Below the pieces are notes generated by a model. It was not told the DNA's origin. It worked only from the letters and a program-made list of their open reading frames with translations, and did no database searches. Made by a program: the position numbers and the translations under genes. From assembly GCF_900177655.1 (NCBI RefSeq), contig NZ_FXWK01000001.1, positions 1,426,001 to 1,490,000 on the forward strand: a DNA stretch of 64,000 nucleotides, written 5' to 3'. Origin of the DNA: Devosia lucknowensis (GTDB lineage: Bacteria; Pseudomonadota; Alphaproteobacteria; Rhizobiales; Devosiaceae). Below, piece after piece: positions 45,049 to 54,438 of this stretch; position 1 is the first letter of the stretch, and every line of letters begins with the position of its first letter.

Positions 45049-46437
45049 GTGTTTCGCTCGTTCTTCCCCTCCCCCAAATTGTTCTTTACCTCTGCCCTGG
45101 TCTGGCTGCTCCTCGCAACCACCGGCTGGTATGCGTTCGAAGGTCCCATCCGCAACGCCATAAGCCTCGACCGTTTCGTGATCGCGCCGATGTGCGCGCC
45201 CGCCGCGGATCCGGTGCCAGAGACCAATCCAGCCGAAACTGCCCCGGGCACGCCACCGTCAGGAGAGCCCGAACAGGCTTCGCCCGCAGCCGCTGCCCCG
45301 GCGGAAAGTGCAGTGACCAATGCCGTTGCCGCGCCCGCCTGTACGCCGGAAGGCGCTTTCCTCACCGGCGAGCAGTTCTTCCTCTATCAATACGTTCTGC
45401 TCATCGCCCTGATCTTTTGCGCCTTCTGGTACATCTACCGGCGCAACGAGTGGTACTGGTGGTCGGTCGTGGGCTCCACCGCCATTCTGCTGGTGCTCTA
45501 CTTCAACGTTCAGGTGGATGCCTTCATCAACAACTGGCAAGGCACGTTCTTCAACACCTTGCAGTCGGCGCTCTCGACGCCAGGATCGGTCTCGCCAGAA
45601 ACCCTCTATGGCGAAATCTTCACGATCATGGCCGTAGTCGTACCGCGTATTCTGGTGCTGGTGCTGCTGGCCTTCCTGACCAGTCACTATGTGTTCCGCT
45701 GGCGCAAGGCGATGAACGCCTACTACATGCAGTACTGGCCCGCCATCCGCACGACCGAAGGCGCGGCACAGCGTGTGCAGGAAGATACGATGCGCTTTGC
45801 TCAGATCGTCGAGGATCTCGGCACCAGCTTCTTCGATGCCTTGATCACGCTGGCGGTGTTCATCCCCATCCTGTGGGGCCTGTCGCGCGTGGTGACGGAA
45901 CTGCCCATCTTCGGCATTGTTCCCGGCAGCCTGGTCTGGGTCGCGCTTGCCTCGGCCGCGTTCGGCACGCTGTTCCTCGGCGTCGTCGGCATACGGTTGC
46001 CCGGACTGCAGTTCGAAAATCAGAAGGTGGAAGCGGCCTATCGAAAGGAACTGGTCTACGGCGAAGACAATGGCGACCGTGCCGAACCGATGACGGTGCG
46101 CGAGCTCTTCGCCAATGTGCAGAAGAACTACTACCGCATCTATTGGCACTACACCTACTTCAACTTCGCCCGATACGGTTATCTGCAGCTGGCCGGCTAT
46201 ATCCCGATCCTGGTGCTGGCACCGTCCATCCTGGCCGGCGCCCTGACCCTGGGGCTCTACCAGCAGGTGCAGCAGGCTTTCGGTCAGGTAGCGTCGTCAT
46301 TCCAGTTCCTGGCCCGCGCCTGGGGCACCGTCATCGAACTGCTTTCCGTGCACAAGCGCCTGCGCCGCTTCGAAAGCTTCATCCCCAAGGATGCGCCACC
46401 GATCAATCCCTCGGTCAGCGACGCGGCGACGATCTGA
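45049..46437 (+). CDS. SbmA/BacA-like peptide transporter with an extra Ala/Pro-rich loop
   Basis: A 462-residue inner membrane protein of the SbmA/BacA family, ABC-fold proton-driven importers of proline-rich and nonribosomal peptides, bleomycin and host defensins. TM1 at 13-30, then LYQYVLLIALIFCAFWYIYRRNEWYWW, NNWQGTFFNTLQSAL and TVIELLSVHKRLRRFESFI match the family. Residues about 50-100 are an unusual insert rich in Pro, Ala, Glu between two Cys (near 49 and 98), which lies in the first periplasmic loop. The GTG start follows TGGAG by about 8 bases. Confidence 0.9.
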   Translation: MFRSFFPSPKLFFTSALVWLLLATTGWYAFEGPIRNAISLDRFVIAPMCAPAADPVPETNPAETAPGTPPSGEPEQASPAAAAPAESAVTNAVAAPACTPEGAFLTGEQFFLYQYVLLIALIFCAFWYIYRRNEWYWWSVVGSTAILLVLYFNVQVDAFINNWQGTFFNTLQSALSTPGSVSPETLYGEIFTIMAVVVPRILVLVLLAFLTSHYVFRWRKAMNAYYMQYWPAIRTTEGAAQRVQEDTMRFAQIVEDLGTSFFDALITLAVFIPILWGLSRVVTELPIFGIVPGSLVWVALASAAFGTLFLGVVGIRLPGLQFENQKVEAAYRKELVYGEDNGDRAEPMTVRELFANVQKNYYRIYWHYTYFNFARYGYLQLAGYIPILVLAPSILAGALTLGLYQQVQQAFGQVASSFQFLARAWGTVIELLSVHKRLRRFESFIPKDAPPINPSVSDAATI

Positions 46438-46483
46438 AAACGACGCCATCGCCCCCAAACATTAGGGGCGGTGGCGGCTATGG

Positions 46484-47725
46484 CTAGGCGATCTTGGCCA
46501 GCACGTCCTCGGCTGGTTGCGGCCGGGCGATTAGATAGCCCTGTACCTCGCTGACGCCCAGGCCACGCAGCGCCGCCAGCTCGGCGTCGGTCTCCACCCC
46601 TTCGGCGACGATGATCGTCCCGGTCCGGCGCGAAAATTCGGTCAGCGCCGCCGCCATGGCATGACGGATCGGATCGCTGTCGAGCCCGCGCGTCAGGCTA
46701 ACGTCGAGCTTGACCATGTCCGGCCGCATCATCAGCACGTGCCTGAGGCTGGAATATCCCGCACCCGCATCGTCGATGGCGATACGGATGCCCGCGGCAC
46801 GCAGCGGCATCAGCGCATCAAGGATCGGCTCGTAGTCAGCGACCGGCTCATGTTCCGTGATTTCGATGATCACGCGGTTCGGATCGAAGCCAGCCAGTGC
46901 TGCCGGCAGCTCGGGCGAAATAACAGCGGCCGGAGATACATTGAGATGAATGCTGAGGTCTTGGGGCAGATTGCCCGCCTGTTGCAAAACACGGCGTAGA
47001 GCCATCAGCTCCAGCATCGTGCCCATGCCCACTTCTGCAGCCTCGTGGAACCAGATGTCGGGCGTGCGATACGGTTCGGCTCGAAACCGTGACAGCGCTT
47101 CCAACCCAACGATCCGGTTGTCCGCAAGGCGCAGGATCGGCTGGAAGACGATCTGCGGATCGCCGTTCGCCATGGCAAGCTGCACGTCACGGATGATCCG
47201 CTGCTGCCGCTCGTCGCGCGCGACATCGTCCTGCATTTCACGGGCGATGAGGCGGCTGAACGTGTGCATCAGGTCCAGCTCGGCCTCGCCCAGATCGGGC
47301 ATGGCGCGATGGCTGAAGCAGCAGAATGTGCCGAATATCCGCCCGCCTTCGAGCCGGATCGGCACGCTCAGATGGGCCCCGATCGGAATTGTCGCCGTTT
47401 CCGCTATACCCATGGCAAAAGGTACGCGGCTGGTATCGGGAATAAGCTCCGGCAGGCGCCCTGACACCACGTGCTGGCAATATCCCGAGGCGATCGGCAG
47501 GATGCTTCCGGGGAAAACCCCCTCGACCGGACTGTTGGAATCGACGGTGCGAAACACCCGGCTCGACCCCAGGAACTGCGTGACAAAAGCGATATCCATA
47601 TGCAGATGCTGGCGAATTGCGCGCAGCACGCGGCTGATGCTTTCGGTGACCTGGGGCGAAAGCACCATCGGCCGCTCGTCTACGGCCGACGCCAACTCAT
47701 CCGTCGTCACACTCTGCAAATGCAT
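46484..47725 (-). CDS. GAF-EAL c-di-GMP phosphodiesterase
   Basis: A 413-residue cytosolic protein. Residues about 25-170 are a GAF-like sensor; about 180-410 are an EAL domain with signature GLEALSRF, NVSPA, EITEHEP, DDAGAGYSS, KLDVSL, AEGVET and VQGYLIARP, so the metal-binding and catalytic residues look intact and it should hydrolyse c-di-GMP to pGpG. There is no GGDEF domain. The ligand of the GAF domain is unknown. No signal peptide or TM segment. Confidence 0.92.
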   Translation of the reverse strand: MHLQSVTTDELASAVDERPMVLSPQVTESISRVLRAIRQHLHMDIAFVTQFLGSSRVFRTVDSNSPVEGVFPGSILPIASGYCQHVVSGRLPELIPDTSRVPFAMGIAETATIPIGAHLSVPIRLEGGRIFGTFCCFSHRAMPDLGEAELDLMHTFSRLIAREMQDDVARDERQQRIIRDVQLAMANGDPQIVFQPILRLADNRIVGLEALSRFRAEPYRTPDIWFHEAAEVGMGTMLELMALRRVLQQAGNLPQDLSIHLNVSPAAVISPELPAALAGFDPNRVIIEITEHEPVADYEPILDALMPLRAAGIRIAIDDAGAGYSSLRHVLMMRPDMVKLDVSLTRGLDSDPIRHAMAAALTEFSRRTGTIIVAEGVETDAELAALRGLGVSEVQGYLIARPQPAEDVLAKIA

Positions 47726-47833
47726 CTGCTAGACCGCCCTTCTATCGATTTAGCACATCAATCCGGGCTCGATTCTTGAGCCCGCGCAGGCATTAAAGAA
47801 GCCAATTCTGAATCGTTTGACAATAACCCAAGT

Positions 47834-47872
47834 AAAAAGGGCCGCTCCGAAGAGCGGCCCTTTCCAAAATTG
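47834..47872 (-). terminator. Rho-independent terminator of rpsD
   Basis: AAAGGGCCGCTC-CGAA-GAGCGGCCCTTT stem-loop (47838-47864), with a T-rich run on the minus strand, 20-50 bases after the rpsD stop. Confidence 0.85.
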
Positions 47873-47886
47873 TCTGTCGTTTGCGA

Positions 47887-48504
47887 TTAGCGCGAGTAGA
47901 ATTCGACGACCAGGTTCGGTTCCATCTGGACCGGATACGGCACATCCGACAAGGTCGGGACGCGGGCATAGGTCGCGACCAGCTTGTTGTGGTCGACTTC
48001 CACGTAATCCGGAACGTCACGCTCTGCGAGCTGAACGGCCTCGAGAACGACGGTGAGCTGCTTGGAACGCTCACGCACTTCGATCTTGTCGCCGATCTTG
48101 ACCTGGTAGGACGGGATGTTGACGCGCTTGCCATTCACCAGCACGTGGCCGTGCGAGACAAACTGACGTGCAGCAAACACCGTCGGAACGAACTTGGCGC
48201 GGTAGACGATGGCGTCCAGGCGGCCTTCGAGCAGACCGATCAGGTTCTCACCGGTGTCGCCCTTGCGACGGGCAGCTTCGTCATAGAGACGGCGGAAGGC
48301 CTTCTCGGTGATCGAGCCGTAGTAGCCCTTGAGCTTCTGCTTGGCGCGCAGCTGCAGACCGTAGTCCGAGAGCTTGCCCTTGCGGCGCTGGCCGTGCTGG
48401 CCGGGGCCATAGGCACGGGTGTTCAGCGGGGACTTCGGACGGCCCCAGATGTTTTCGCCAAGACGACGGTCAATTTTATACTTTACAGAATGACGCTTCG
48501 ACAT
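47887..48504 (-). CDS. rpsD: 30S ribosomal protein S4
   Basis: A 205-residue ribosomal protein, one of the first to bind 16S rRNA. It begins [26 protein letters not shown], the alphaproteobacterial form without the zinc-binding cysteines, and contains the S4 domain ([43 protein letters not shown]). Full length. It lies alone, away from the large ribosomal operons, as is usual in this group. Confidence 0.98.
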   Translation of the reverse strand: MSKRHSVKYKIDRRLGENIWGRPKSPLNTRAYGPGQHGQRRKGKLSDYGLQLRAKQKLKGYYGSITEKAFRRLYDEAARRKGDTGENLIGLLEGRLDAIVYRAKFVPTVFAARQFVSHGHVLVNGKRVNIPSYQVKIGDKIEVRERSKQLTVVLEAVQLAERDVPDYVEVDHNKLVATYARVPTLSDVPYPVQMEPNLVVEFYSR

Positions 48505-48677
48505 CGCGTATCCCTTTCATGGTTTGAATGGATCGCGCCCTCCTCTGCCCTCTCTTGCGAGAGGACCGACAGACTCCCAACAGAGAATCTCGGGTGCGCC
48601 TATGGGCCCGAAGGCCTGAATAGGTGGGCGCGTCATAGAGGCGTGCTGCCCCTGAGTCAAGCCGAACGGCCCAAATG

Positions 48678-49916
48678 CTAGGCCATCTTCTTGTCGAGGC
48701 TGTCCTGCTCGCGCAATTGCGGAAACAGCCTGCTCCAGAGGCCGGCGACGACCATCGCCCCGACGCCGCCGACCGCCACCGCCGCCACCGGGCCGATGAA
48801 GTGGGCCACGGTGCCGGCGCGAAACTCGCCCAGCTCGTTGGACGCGCCGATGAACACCGAGTTGACGGCGTTGACGCGGCCGCGGACGTCTTCGGGCGTC
48901 CACAGCTGCATGATGGTCTCCCGGATTGTGACGCTGACCATGTCGGCAGCCCCCACCAGCATCAGCGCCGCGATGGACAGCCAGACGCTGGTGGAAAGCC
49001 CGAAGACGAGGGTGAAGAAGCCGAAGAGGCCGACAAAGACGAACAAGGTCTTGCCCGCATGCTTGCGCACCGGAAAGCGGGTGAGCGTCAGCGCCATGGC
49101 CAGCGCCCCGATTCCCGGCGCAGCGCGCAGGAGGCCGAATTCCATCGGCCCGCCATGAAGGATCTCTTCGGTGAAGGCCGGAAGCAGCGCCACGGCGCCG
49201 CCCATGAGCACCGCGAACATGTCGAGCGAAATGGCGCCCAGCACCACCTTGTTGGAGAGGATATAGCGGAAGCCGCCGAAAATGGTCTCGAGGCTTGTGG
49301 CCTGTTGCCCGCGCTGCTGCGTTGGCTTGGGGATGAGGATGACGCAGACGGCGCCGCAAAGCAGCAGCACCGCGGCCGTGCCGAAGGCCACGATCGGGCT
49401 GATCGCGTAGAGCACCCCACCGACCGAAGGCCCGGCAATGCTCGCGATCTGCCAGGCCGAGGCATTGACGGTAATCGCGTTGGCCAGCGCCTCAGGCGGA
49501 ACGAGATTGGGCGCCAGCGACTGCGCGGCCGGTCCCCAGAAGGCGCGGGCGGTGCCCAGGACCACGAGGATCACGAAGATCGGCCACACCTGATGCGCCT
49601 CGACTTCGACGAGCATCAGGAAAGCCAGGGCGCAAAGCAGTTCCACGGTAAGGCAGATCGCCATGATGCCGCGCCGGTTGAACCGATCGGCAGTCAGCCC
49701 GGTGATGAGAATGAGGCAGAGCGCCGGCAGGAAGAGGCACAGCCCCACCAGCCCGAGCAGGAAGTAATCACCGGTGACCGCGAAGATCTGCCAGGCGATC
49801 GACACCGACATGATCTGCACGGCGAAGCTGACGAACAGCGTTGTCAGCCAGAAGAACCGAAAACCGGCATAGGTGAAGGCGAGCCGGTTCGGCTCGGACG
49901 GGGCATGTGCGCTCAT
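48678..49916 (-). CDS. MFS transporter (EntS-like MFS_3)
   Basis: A 412-residue, 12-TM MFS protein. The N-terminus FRFFWLTTLFVSFAVQIMSVSIAWQIFAVTGDYFLLGLVGL and LITGLTADRFNRRGIMAICL are typical of the MFS_3 group that contains the enterobactin exporter EntS; many members are of unknown substrate. The ATG at 49916 is chosen over a frame extended by 18 residues. An export role is inferred. Confidence 0.9.
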   Translation of the reverse strand: MSAHAPSEPNRLAFTYAGFRFFWLTTLFVSFAVQIMSVSIAWQIFAVTGDYFLLGLVGLCLFLPALCLILITGLTADRFNRRGIMAICLTVELLCALAFLMLVEVEAHQVWPIFVILVVLGTARAFWGPAAQSLAPNLVPPEALANAITVNASAWQIASIAGPSVGGVLYAISPIVAFGTAAVLLLCGAVCVILIPKPTQQRGQQATSLETIFGGFRYILSNKVVLGAISLDMFAVLMGGAVALLPAFTEEILHGGPMEFGLLRAAPGIGALAMALTLTRFPVRKHAGKTLFVFVGLFGFFTLVFGLSTSVWLSIAALMLVGAADMVSVTIRETIMQLWTPEDVRGRVNAVNSVFIGASNELGEFRAGTVAHFIGPVAAVAVGGVGAMVVAGLWSRLFPQLREQDSLDKKMA

Positions 49917-49996
49917 GATGAGCAAGCCAATGACAGTTTGTCGCAGCCTCGTCAAAGGCGATTCCGGCAAATCCGTCCACTCCGCTCAAACTGTGA

Positions 49997-50809
49997 TCAG
50001 CCCTGTTCCCCGGGCTTCTCGGCCTTTTTCATCCGGTTGGGATTGGGCCGTTCGTGCCGCCGGTCGATCGAGGAGATGACGCCGCGCAGCGTGCGGATTT
50101 CCTGGCTGGTAAACCTGCCGCGCGTGAGCGCCGTGCGCAGGTTGTTGACCATGCTCGGCTTCTTGTCCGGCGTGGTGAAGAAGCCGGACTGGTCGAGCAC
50201 GCCTTCCAGATGCTCGAAGAGCCCCACCAGCTCACTGCGCGGGGCGGCTTCGTCGAGGCCATCGGAAAACGGCAGCGCCCTGCCCGCTGCGCTGGTGCGG
50301 CGCCATTCGTAGCTCATCAGCAGCACCGCCTGCGCGATGTTGAGCGAGGCAAAGGCGGCTTCGACGGGCAGCGTCACGATGGCATCGGACATGGCGACTT
50401 CGTCGTTGAGCAGCCCCCACCGCTCGCGACCGAACAGGAGACCGGCCTTGTGCCCGCCCGCAATGTGGCCGGCCATGTTGAGCGAGGCCTCTTCGGGCCC
50501 CAGCACGTCCTTCTGCATGTCGCGCGAGCGCGCCGTCGTGGCATAGACCAGCGTCAGGTCGGCAATGGCGTCCTCGAGCGTTTGGAAGACGCGCACTTGT
50601 TCAAGCACATGGTCGGCGCGCGAGGCGGCAGCGACGGCCTTTTCGTTCGGCCAGCCGTCCCGCGGCCGCACAAGGCGCAGGTCCCACAGGCCGAAATTGG
50701 CCATGGCACGCGCGGCCGACCCGATGTTCTCACCCAGTTGCGGTTCGCACAGGATGATCGCCGGTGTCGGTGCCAGGGAGATAGGAATTGAGCTGTCGGT
50801 GCCTGCCAT
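49997..50809 (-). CDS. trmJ: tRNA (cytidine/uridine-2'-O-)-methyltransferase TrmJ
   Basis: A 270-residue SPOUT (SpoU-type) methyltransferase that 2'-O-methylates position 32 of tRNA. Knot motifs are visible: AIILCEPQLGENIGSAARAMANFG (motif 1), GLLFGRERWGLLNDEV (motif 2) and LPVEAAFASLNIAQAVLLMSYE (motif 3). The C-terminal extension of about 80 residues is normal for TrmJ. A second tRNA position-32 enzyme (ttcA) is encoded in the window. Confidence 0.93.
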   Translation of the reverse strand: MAGTDSSIPISLAPTPAIILCEPQLGENIGSAARAMANFGLWDLRLVRPRDGWPNEKAVAAASRADHVLEQVRVFQTLEDAIADLTLVYATTARSRDMQKDVLGPEEASLNMAGHIAGGHKAGLLFGRERWGLLNDEVAMSDAIVTLPVEAAFASLNIAQAVLLMSYEWRRTSAAGRALPFSDGLDEAAPRSELVGLFEHLEGVLDQSGFFTTPDKKPSMVNNLRTALTRGRFTSQEIRTLRGVISSIDRRHERPNPNRMKKAEKPGEQG

Positions 50810-50873
50810 GTGCCGCCAATCCGCGAGATGCTAGAGTGGCGGCGACATAGCTCAATTACGGCGTTTCAGCAAA

Positions 50874-51470
50874 TCAGGCGACACGCCCGCGCATGGGCAT
50901 TTCCACCACCTTGGCATTGGGGCGCCATTCGCGGTCGAGTATGGCGAAGTGCAATTCTTCGTCCCACTCGCCCTGGAACAGGGCATGCTCGCGGTAGTGC
51001 GCCTCGAGCCGCAGGCCAAGCTTCTGCATGAGCTTGATCGAATGATGACTGCGACCGTCGCACCGCACCATCAGGCGGTGAATGCGGAAGTGATCGAAGG
51101 CCAGGTCGATGATAGCTGTGAGCGCCTGGGTGAGGTAGCCCTTGCCGCTTTCGGCAGGATCTATGCAGAACTTGACCTCGCCCTGCCCGGCGGTCGCATC
51201 CGACCATTTCAGCGCCACGTGCCCGACAATCCTGTGGTCGCCCTTGCGCGCCATGGCAAGGGTGAGCGTATCGCCGGGGCGATGCAATTCGACCTGGCTG
51301 CGCATGGCGGCCAGGGCAGCAGCGACGTCCTCGGGATAGCGCGTCGGGCGCTCGACGTAACGCTGAACCGAAGGAAGCGTATGGTAGCGGGCTACTGCGT
51401 CCAGGTCGCTTCTTTCGAAGGGGCGAAGCAAAAGGCGATCAGTTTCAATGGGAAAACGCTTCGTCGACAT
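50874..51470 (-). CDS. GNAT acetyltransferase, RimJ/RimL-like (paralogue 1)
   Basis: A 198-residue GNAT_3-type enzyme: IETDRLLLRPFERSDLDAVARYHTLP at the start, SGKGYLTQALTAIIDLAF as CoA-binding motif and HYREHALFQGEWDEELHFAILDREW at the end. RimJ/RimL-like enzymes acetylate protein N-termini, but targets of this branch vary. The start at 51470 has GGAGGG about 12 bases upstream; the extended frame adds 8 residues. It is followed, on the same strand, by a clear paralogue. Confidence 0.9.
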   Translation of the reverse strand: MSTKRFPIETDRLLLRPFERSDLDAVARYHTLPSVQRYVERPTRYPEDVAAALAAMRSQVELHRPGDTLTLAMARKGDHRIVGHVALKWSDATAGQGEVKFCIDPAESGKGYLTQALTAIIDLAFDHFRIHRLMVRCDGRSHHSIKLMQKLGLRLEAHYREHALFQGEWDEELHFAILDREWRPNAKVVEMPMRGRVA

Positions 51471-51569
51471 AACCGGGTACCCTCCGCGAGACATGCAAGC
51501 CCATGTCGAGAACGCGGCTTTCGCGGCTAAGTTCCTAGTTTTACGGAGAAAATCGTACCTTAATCTATG

Positions 51570-52151
51570 TTATAGGGACGGCTCCGCGTGCCGCCTGGCA
51601 AGCCATTCATCGCGCAGGATGGCATAGTAAAATTCCTCGTCCCATTCGCCCTTGAACAGGGCGTGTTGCCGGAAATGGGCCTCGCGCCGCATGCCCAGCC
51701 GCTCCATCAGCCGCCACGAACCATCGTTGCGCGCGTCGCAGCGGGCATAGATGCGGTGCAGGTCGGCAGGACCGAAGCCGAGATCGAGCAGCGCATTGGT
51801 CGCCTCCGTCGCATAGCCACGCCCATGGAATGACGGATGGAAAATCCACCCGAGTTCGCCTTGCCGTGCCTCCACCGACCGCCAGATGAGAGAAACCTCT
51901 CCCACGAGGTCGCCCTGGTCCAGCGTCTCCACCGCCAGCACCATGCGATCCCCCTCCTCGGCAAGGCCTGTCTGGGAGGTGCGCTGCTGGATCGCGAGAG
52001 CGCATTCGTCGCGGCTGAGGGGCTGGTCGAAGAGGTAACGCGCCACGTCCTCGCGGCCGCGATAGGCAAACACCGCATCCACATCGCCGCGCGTGAACGG
52101 ACGCAGCAGCAGGCGTTGGGTAATGAGCGGATAGTCGGGACGCACGGCCAT
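51570..52151 (-). CDS. GNAT acetyltransferase, RimJ/RimL-like (paralogue 2)
   Basis: A 193-residue GNAT_3 protein closely similar in layout to its neighbour: ITQRLLLRPFTRGDVDAVFAYRG, GRGYATEATNALLDLGFG and HFRQHALFKGEWDEEFYYAILRDEW. The start at 52151 is supported by AAAGGA 7 bases upstream, with an alternative at 52157. Tandem arrangement and shared C-terminal motif imply an old duplication. Target unknown. Confidence 0.9.
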   Translation of the reverse strand: MAVRPDYPLITQRLLLRPFTRGDVDAVFAYRGREDVARYLFDQPLSRDECALAIQQRTSQTGLAEEGDRMVLAVETLDQGDLVGEVSLIWRSVEARQGELGWIFHPSFHGRGYATEATNALLDLGFGPADLHRIYARCDARNDGSWRLMERLGMRREAHFRQHALFKGEWDEEFYYAILRDEWLARRHAEPSL

Positions 52152-52246
52152 GGTCATTCCTTTCTTGCGCGGCACTGTTGCCCCTCGGGCGTCGGGATGG
52201 CAAGCCATGCTTGCGTCGGCGCAGGGCGCGTGCCAGCCTCGACAGC

Positions 52247-52690
52247 ATGACCACATCCCACAAACCCATTCTCGACCTGACGACAGCATGCGACTGCGGC
52301 GCGGTAACCTTGCACGCGCAAGGCACGCCGATCTCGATGTTCCAGTGCGCCTGCACCAATTGCCAGAAGGCATCAGGCGGCGGCCATACCTCGGTCGTAT
52401 TGTTCCCGGCCGACTCCATCCGCCTGACGGGCGCAACGAAAACCTTCTCGCGCCCAGCCGATTCCGGCGCGACCTTCATGCGACACTTCTGCCCTGAATG
52501 CGGAACGACGGTTTGCGCGCAATCGTCCAGGGCGCCCGCTTTCCGGATTGTGCCTGCCGGTCTTTTTGCCGGCGAGAACGACTGGTTTGCCCCCAACCAG
52601 TTGATTTTCAGCCGCAGTCACGCGGAGTGGGACCAGATCGACACGCATATGCCCTGGCACGAGGCCTACCGACCGGAGACGACCCGATGA
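52247..52690 (+). CDS. GFA/CENP-V domain protein
   Basis: A 147-residue zinc protein of the GFA (glutathione-dependent formaldehyde-activating-like) family. The zinc-binding cysteines are in TTACDCGAV (15, 17), FQCACTNCQ (34, 36, 39) and FCPECGTTVC. The family name reflects one studied member; general function is unknown. Its stop overlaps the next ATG (ATGA). Confidence 0.9.
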   Translation: MTTSHKPILDLTTACDCGAVTLHAQGTPISMFQCACTNCQKASGGGHTSVVLFPADSIRLTGATKTFSRPADSGATFMRHFCPECGTTVCAQSSRAPAFRIVPAGLFAGENDWFAPNQLIFSRSHAEWDQIDTHMPWHEAYRPETTR

Positions 52691-53022
52691 GCATGGCTTC
52701 CGACGAACTGGCCGAACGCATTCGCGCCCTGCTCCCGCCCGAAGAAAACATCCGCGAGCAGAAGATGTTCGGCGGCATCGCCTTCATGCTCGGCGGCAAC
52801 ATGCTGGTCTGCCCGACAAAGGAGGGTTCGCTCATCGTCCGGGTCGGCAAGAACGGGGTGCCTTCGGCACTCGACTTGCCGGGGGCCGAGGTCATGGAAA
52901 TGGGTGGCCGCACAGTCAGCGGTTTCGTCGTCGTATCCGGCGATGCCATCGAGGACGAATTCGTCCTCGGAGAATGGCTTGACCGCGCCCGCGCCTTTGT
53001 CAGGACGCTGCCGCCCAAGTAG
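52687..53022 (+). CDS. TfoX/Sxy N-terminal domain protein
   Basis: A 111-residue protein with the TfoX N-terminal fold: IREQKMFGGIAFMLGGNMLVCPTKEGSLIVRVGK and AEVMEMGGRTVSGFVVV. Full-length TfoX regulators of competence have a second domain; it is absent here, and single-domain versions of unknown role are common in alphaproteobacteria. It is translationally coupled to the GFA gene. Confidence 0.9.
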   Translation: MSMASDELAERIRALLPPEENIREQKMFGGIAFMLGGNMLVCPTKEGSLIVRVGKNGVPSALDLPGAEVMEMGGRTVSGFVVVSGDAIEDEFVLGEWLDRARAFVRTLPPK

Positions 53023-53151
53023 CGTCCCGCTCTCGCAAGCGTCCGGCATGCCCCCTTGCCGAGCCTGTCTTTGCGCTTTGCGCCAGCGATGCTATACGGG
53101 CCCCCGAACTGGCCAGAGGGCCGAAAGCGGTTACGCAAAGGGAGTTTTCCG

Positions 53152-54366
53152 ATGAGCAAGATTAAGGTCGCCAACCCGGTTGTGGACCTCGACGGCGATG
53201 AGATGACCCGCATCATCTGGCAGGCGATCAAGGACAAGCTCATCCATCCCTATCTCGATCTCGACATCGAGTACTACGATCTGTCGGTCGAAAACCGCGA
53301 CGCCACCAACGACCAGGTGACGGTCGATGCCGCCAACGCCATCAAGAAGCATGGTGTCGGCATCAAGTGCGCGACCATCACCCCCGATGAAGCCCGCGTC
53401 GAGGAATTCAAGCTCAAGAAGATGTGGAAGTCGCCCAACGGCACCATCCGCAACATCCTGGGCGGCGTGATCTTCCGCGAGCCGATCATCTGCAAGAACG
53501 TGCCGCGCCTCGTTCCCGGCTGGACCCAGCCGATCATCGTCGGCCGCCATGCCTTCGGCGACCAGTATCGCGCCACCGATTTCACCTTTCCCGGCAAGGG
53601 CACGCTGACCATCAAGTTCGCCGGTGAAGACGGCACGGTCATCGAGCACGAAGTGTTCCAGGCACCGGGTTCGGGCGTGGCAATGGCCATGTACAACCTC
53701 GACGACTCGATCCGCGACTTCGCCTATTCGAGCTTCAACTATGGTCTGGCCCGTGGCGTCCCGGTCTATCTCTCGACCAAGAACACCATCCTCAAGGCCT
53801 ATGACGGGCGCTTCAAGGATATCTTCCAGGAAATCTACGACGCCGAGTTCAAGGACAAGTTCGAAGCCAAGAAGATCTGGTACGAACACCGCCTGATCGA
53901 CGACATGGTCGCTTCGGCCCTCAAGTGGTCCGGCGGTTACGTCTGGGCCTGTAAGAACTATGACGGCGACGTGCAGTCCGACATCGTGGCACAGGGCTTC
54001 GGCTCGCTCGGCCTGATGACCTCGGTTCTGGCAACGCCCGATGGCAAGATCGTGGAAGCCGAAGCTGCCCACGGCACCGTGACCCGTCACTACCGCCAGC
54101 ACCAGCAGGGCAAGGAAACCTCGACCAACTCGACCGCGTCGATCTTCGCCTGGACCCGTGGCCTCGCCCACCGCGCCAAGCTCGACGACAATGCCGAACT
54201 GGCCAAGTTCGCCGACACCCTCGAAAAGGTCACCATCGACACGATCGAAGAAGGCAAGATGACCAAGGATCTGGCTCTGCTCGTCGGCCCCGATCAGCCC
54301 TGGCTCACCACGATCGGTTTCCTCGACGCCGTCGACGAAAACCTCAAGAAGGCAATGGCCGCCTGA
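53152..54366 (+). CDS. icd: NADP-dependent isocitrate dehydrogenase
   Basis: A 404-residue TCA-cycle enzyme of the homodimeric type II form shared with eukaryotes: [19 protein letters not shown] at the start, [14 protein letters not shown] (isocitrate-binding Ser), [24 protein letters not shown] (metal-binding Asp) and [12 protein letters not shown]. The start at 53152 has GGGAG upstream. A hairpin follows the stop. Confidence 0.98.
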   Translation: MSKIKVANPVVDLDGDEMTRIIWQAIKDKLIHPYLDLDIEYYDLSVENRDATNDQVTVDAANAIKKHGVGIKCATITPDEARVEEFKLKKMWKSPNGTIRNILGGVIFREPIICKNVPRLVPGWTQPIIVGRHAFGDQYRATDFTFPGKGTLTIKFAGEDGTVIEHEVFQAPGSGVAMAMYNLDDSIRDFAYSSFNYGLARGVPVYLSTKNTILKAYDGRFKDIFQEIYDAEFKDKFEAKKIWYEHRLIDDMVASALKWSGGYVWACKNYDGDVQSDIVAQGFGSLGLMTSVLATPDGKIVEAEAAHGTVTRHYRQHQQGKETSTNSTASIFAWTRGLAHRAKLDDNAELAKFADTLEKVTIDTIEEGKMTKDLALLVGPDQPWLTTIGFLDAVDENLKKAMAA

Positions 54367-54385
54367 GCCGTAGGCCGCTGGATAT

Positions 54386-54420
54386 GATGAAGGGCCGGTG
54401 CGCTGCACCGACCCTTTTTG
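54386..54420. terminator. Imperfect terminator hairpin after icd
   Basis: AGGGCCGGTGC-GCT-GCACCGACCCT stem with one unpaired base (54391-54414), then TTTTTG. It can also serve the convergent VWA gene. Confidence 0.7.
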
Positions 54421-54438
54421 TTTCGCGGGGCGACGGGG

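Noticed and set aside
53131..54408. 425-codon open frame opposite icd
   Set aside because: Shadow of icd; no start signal and no recognisable domain.
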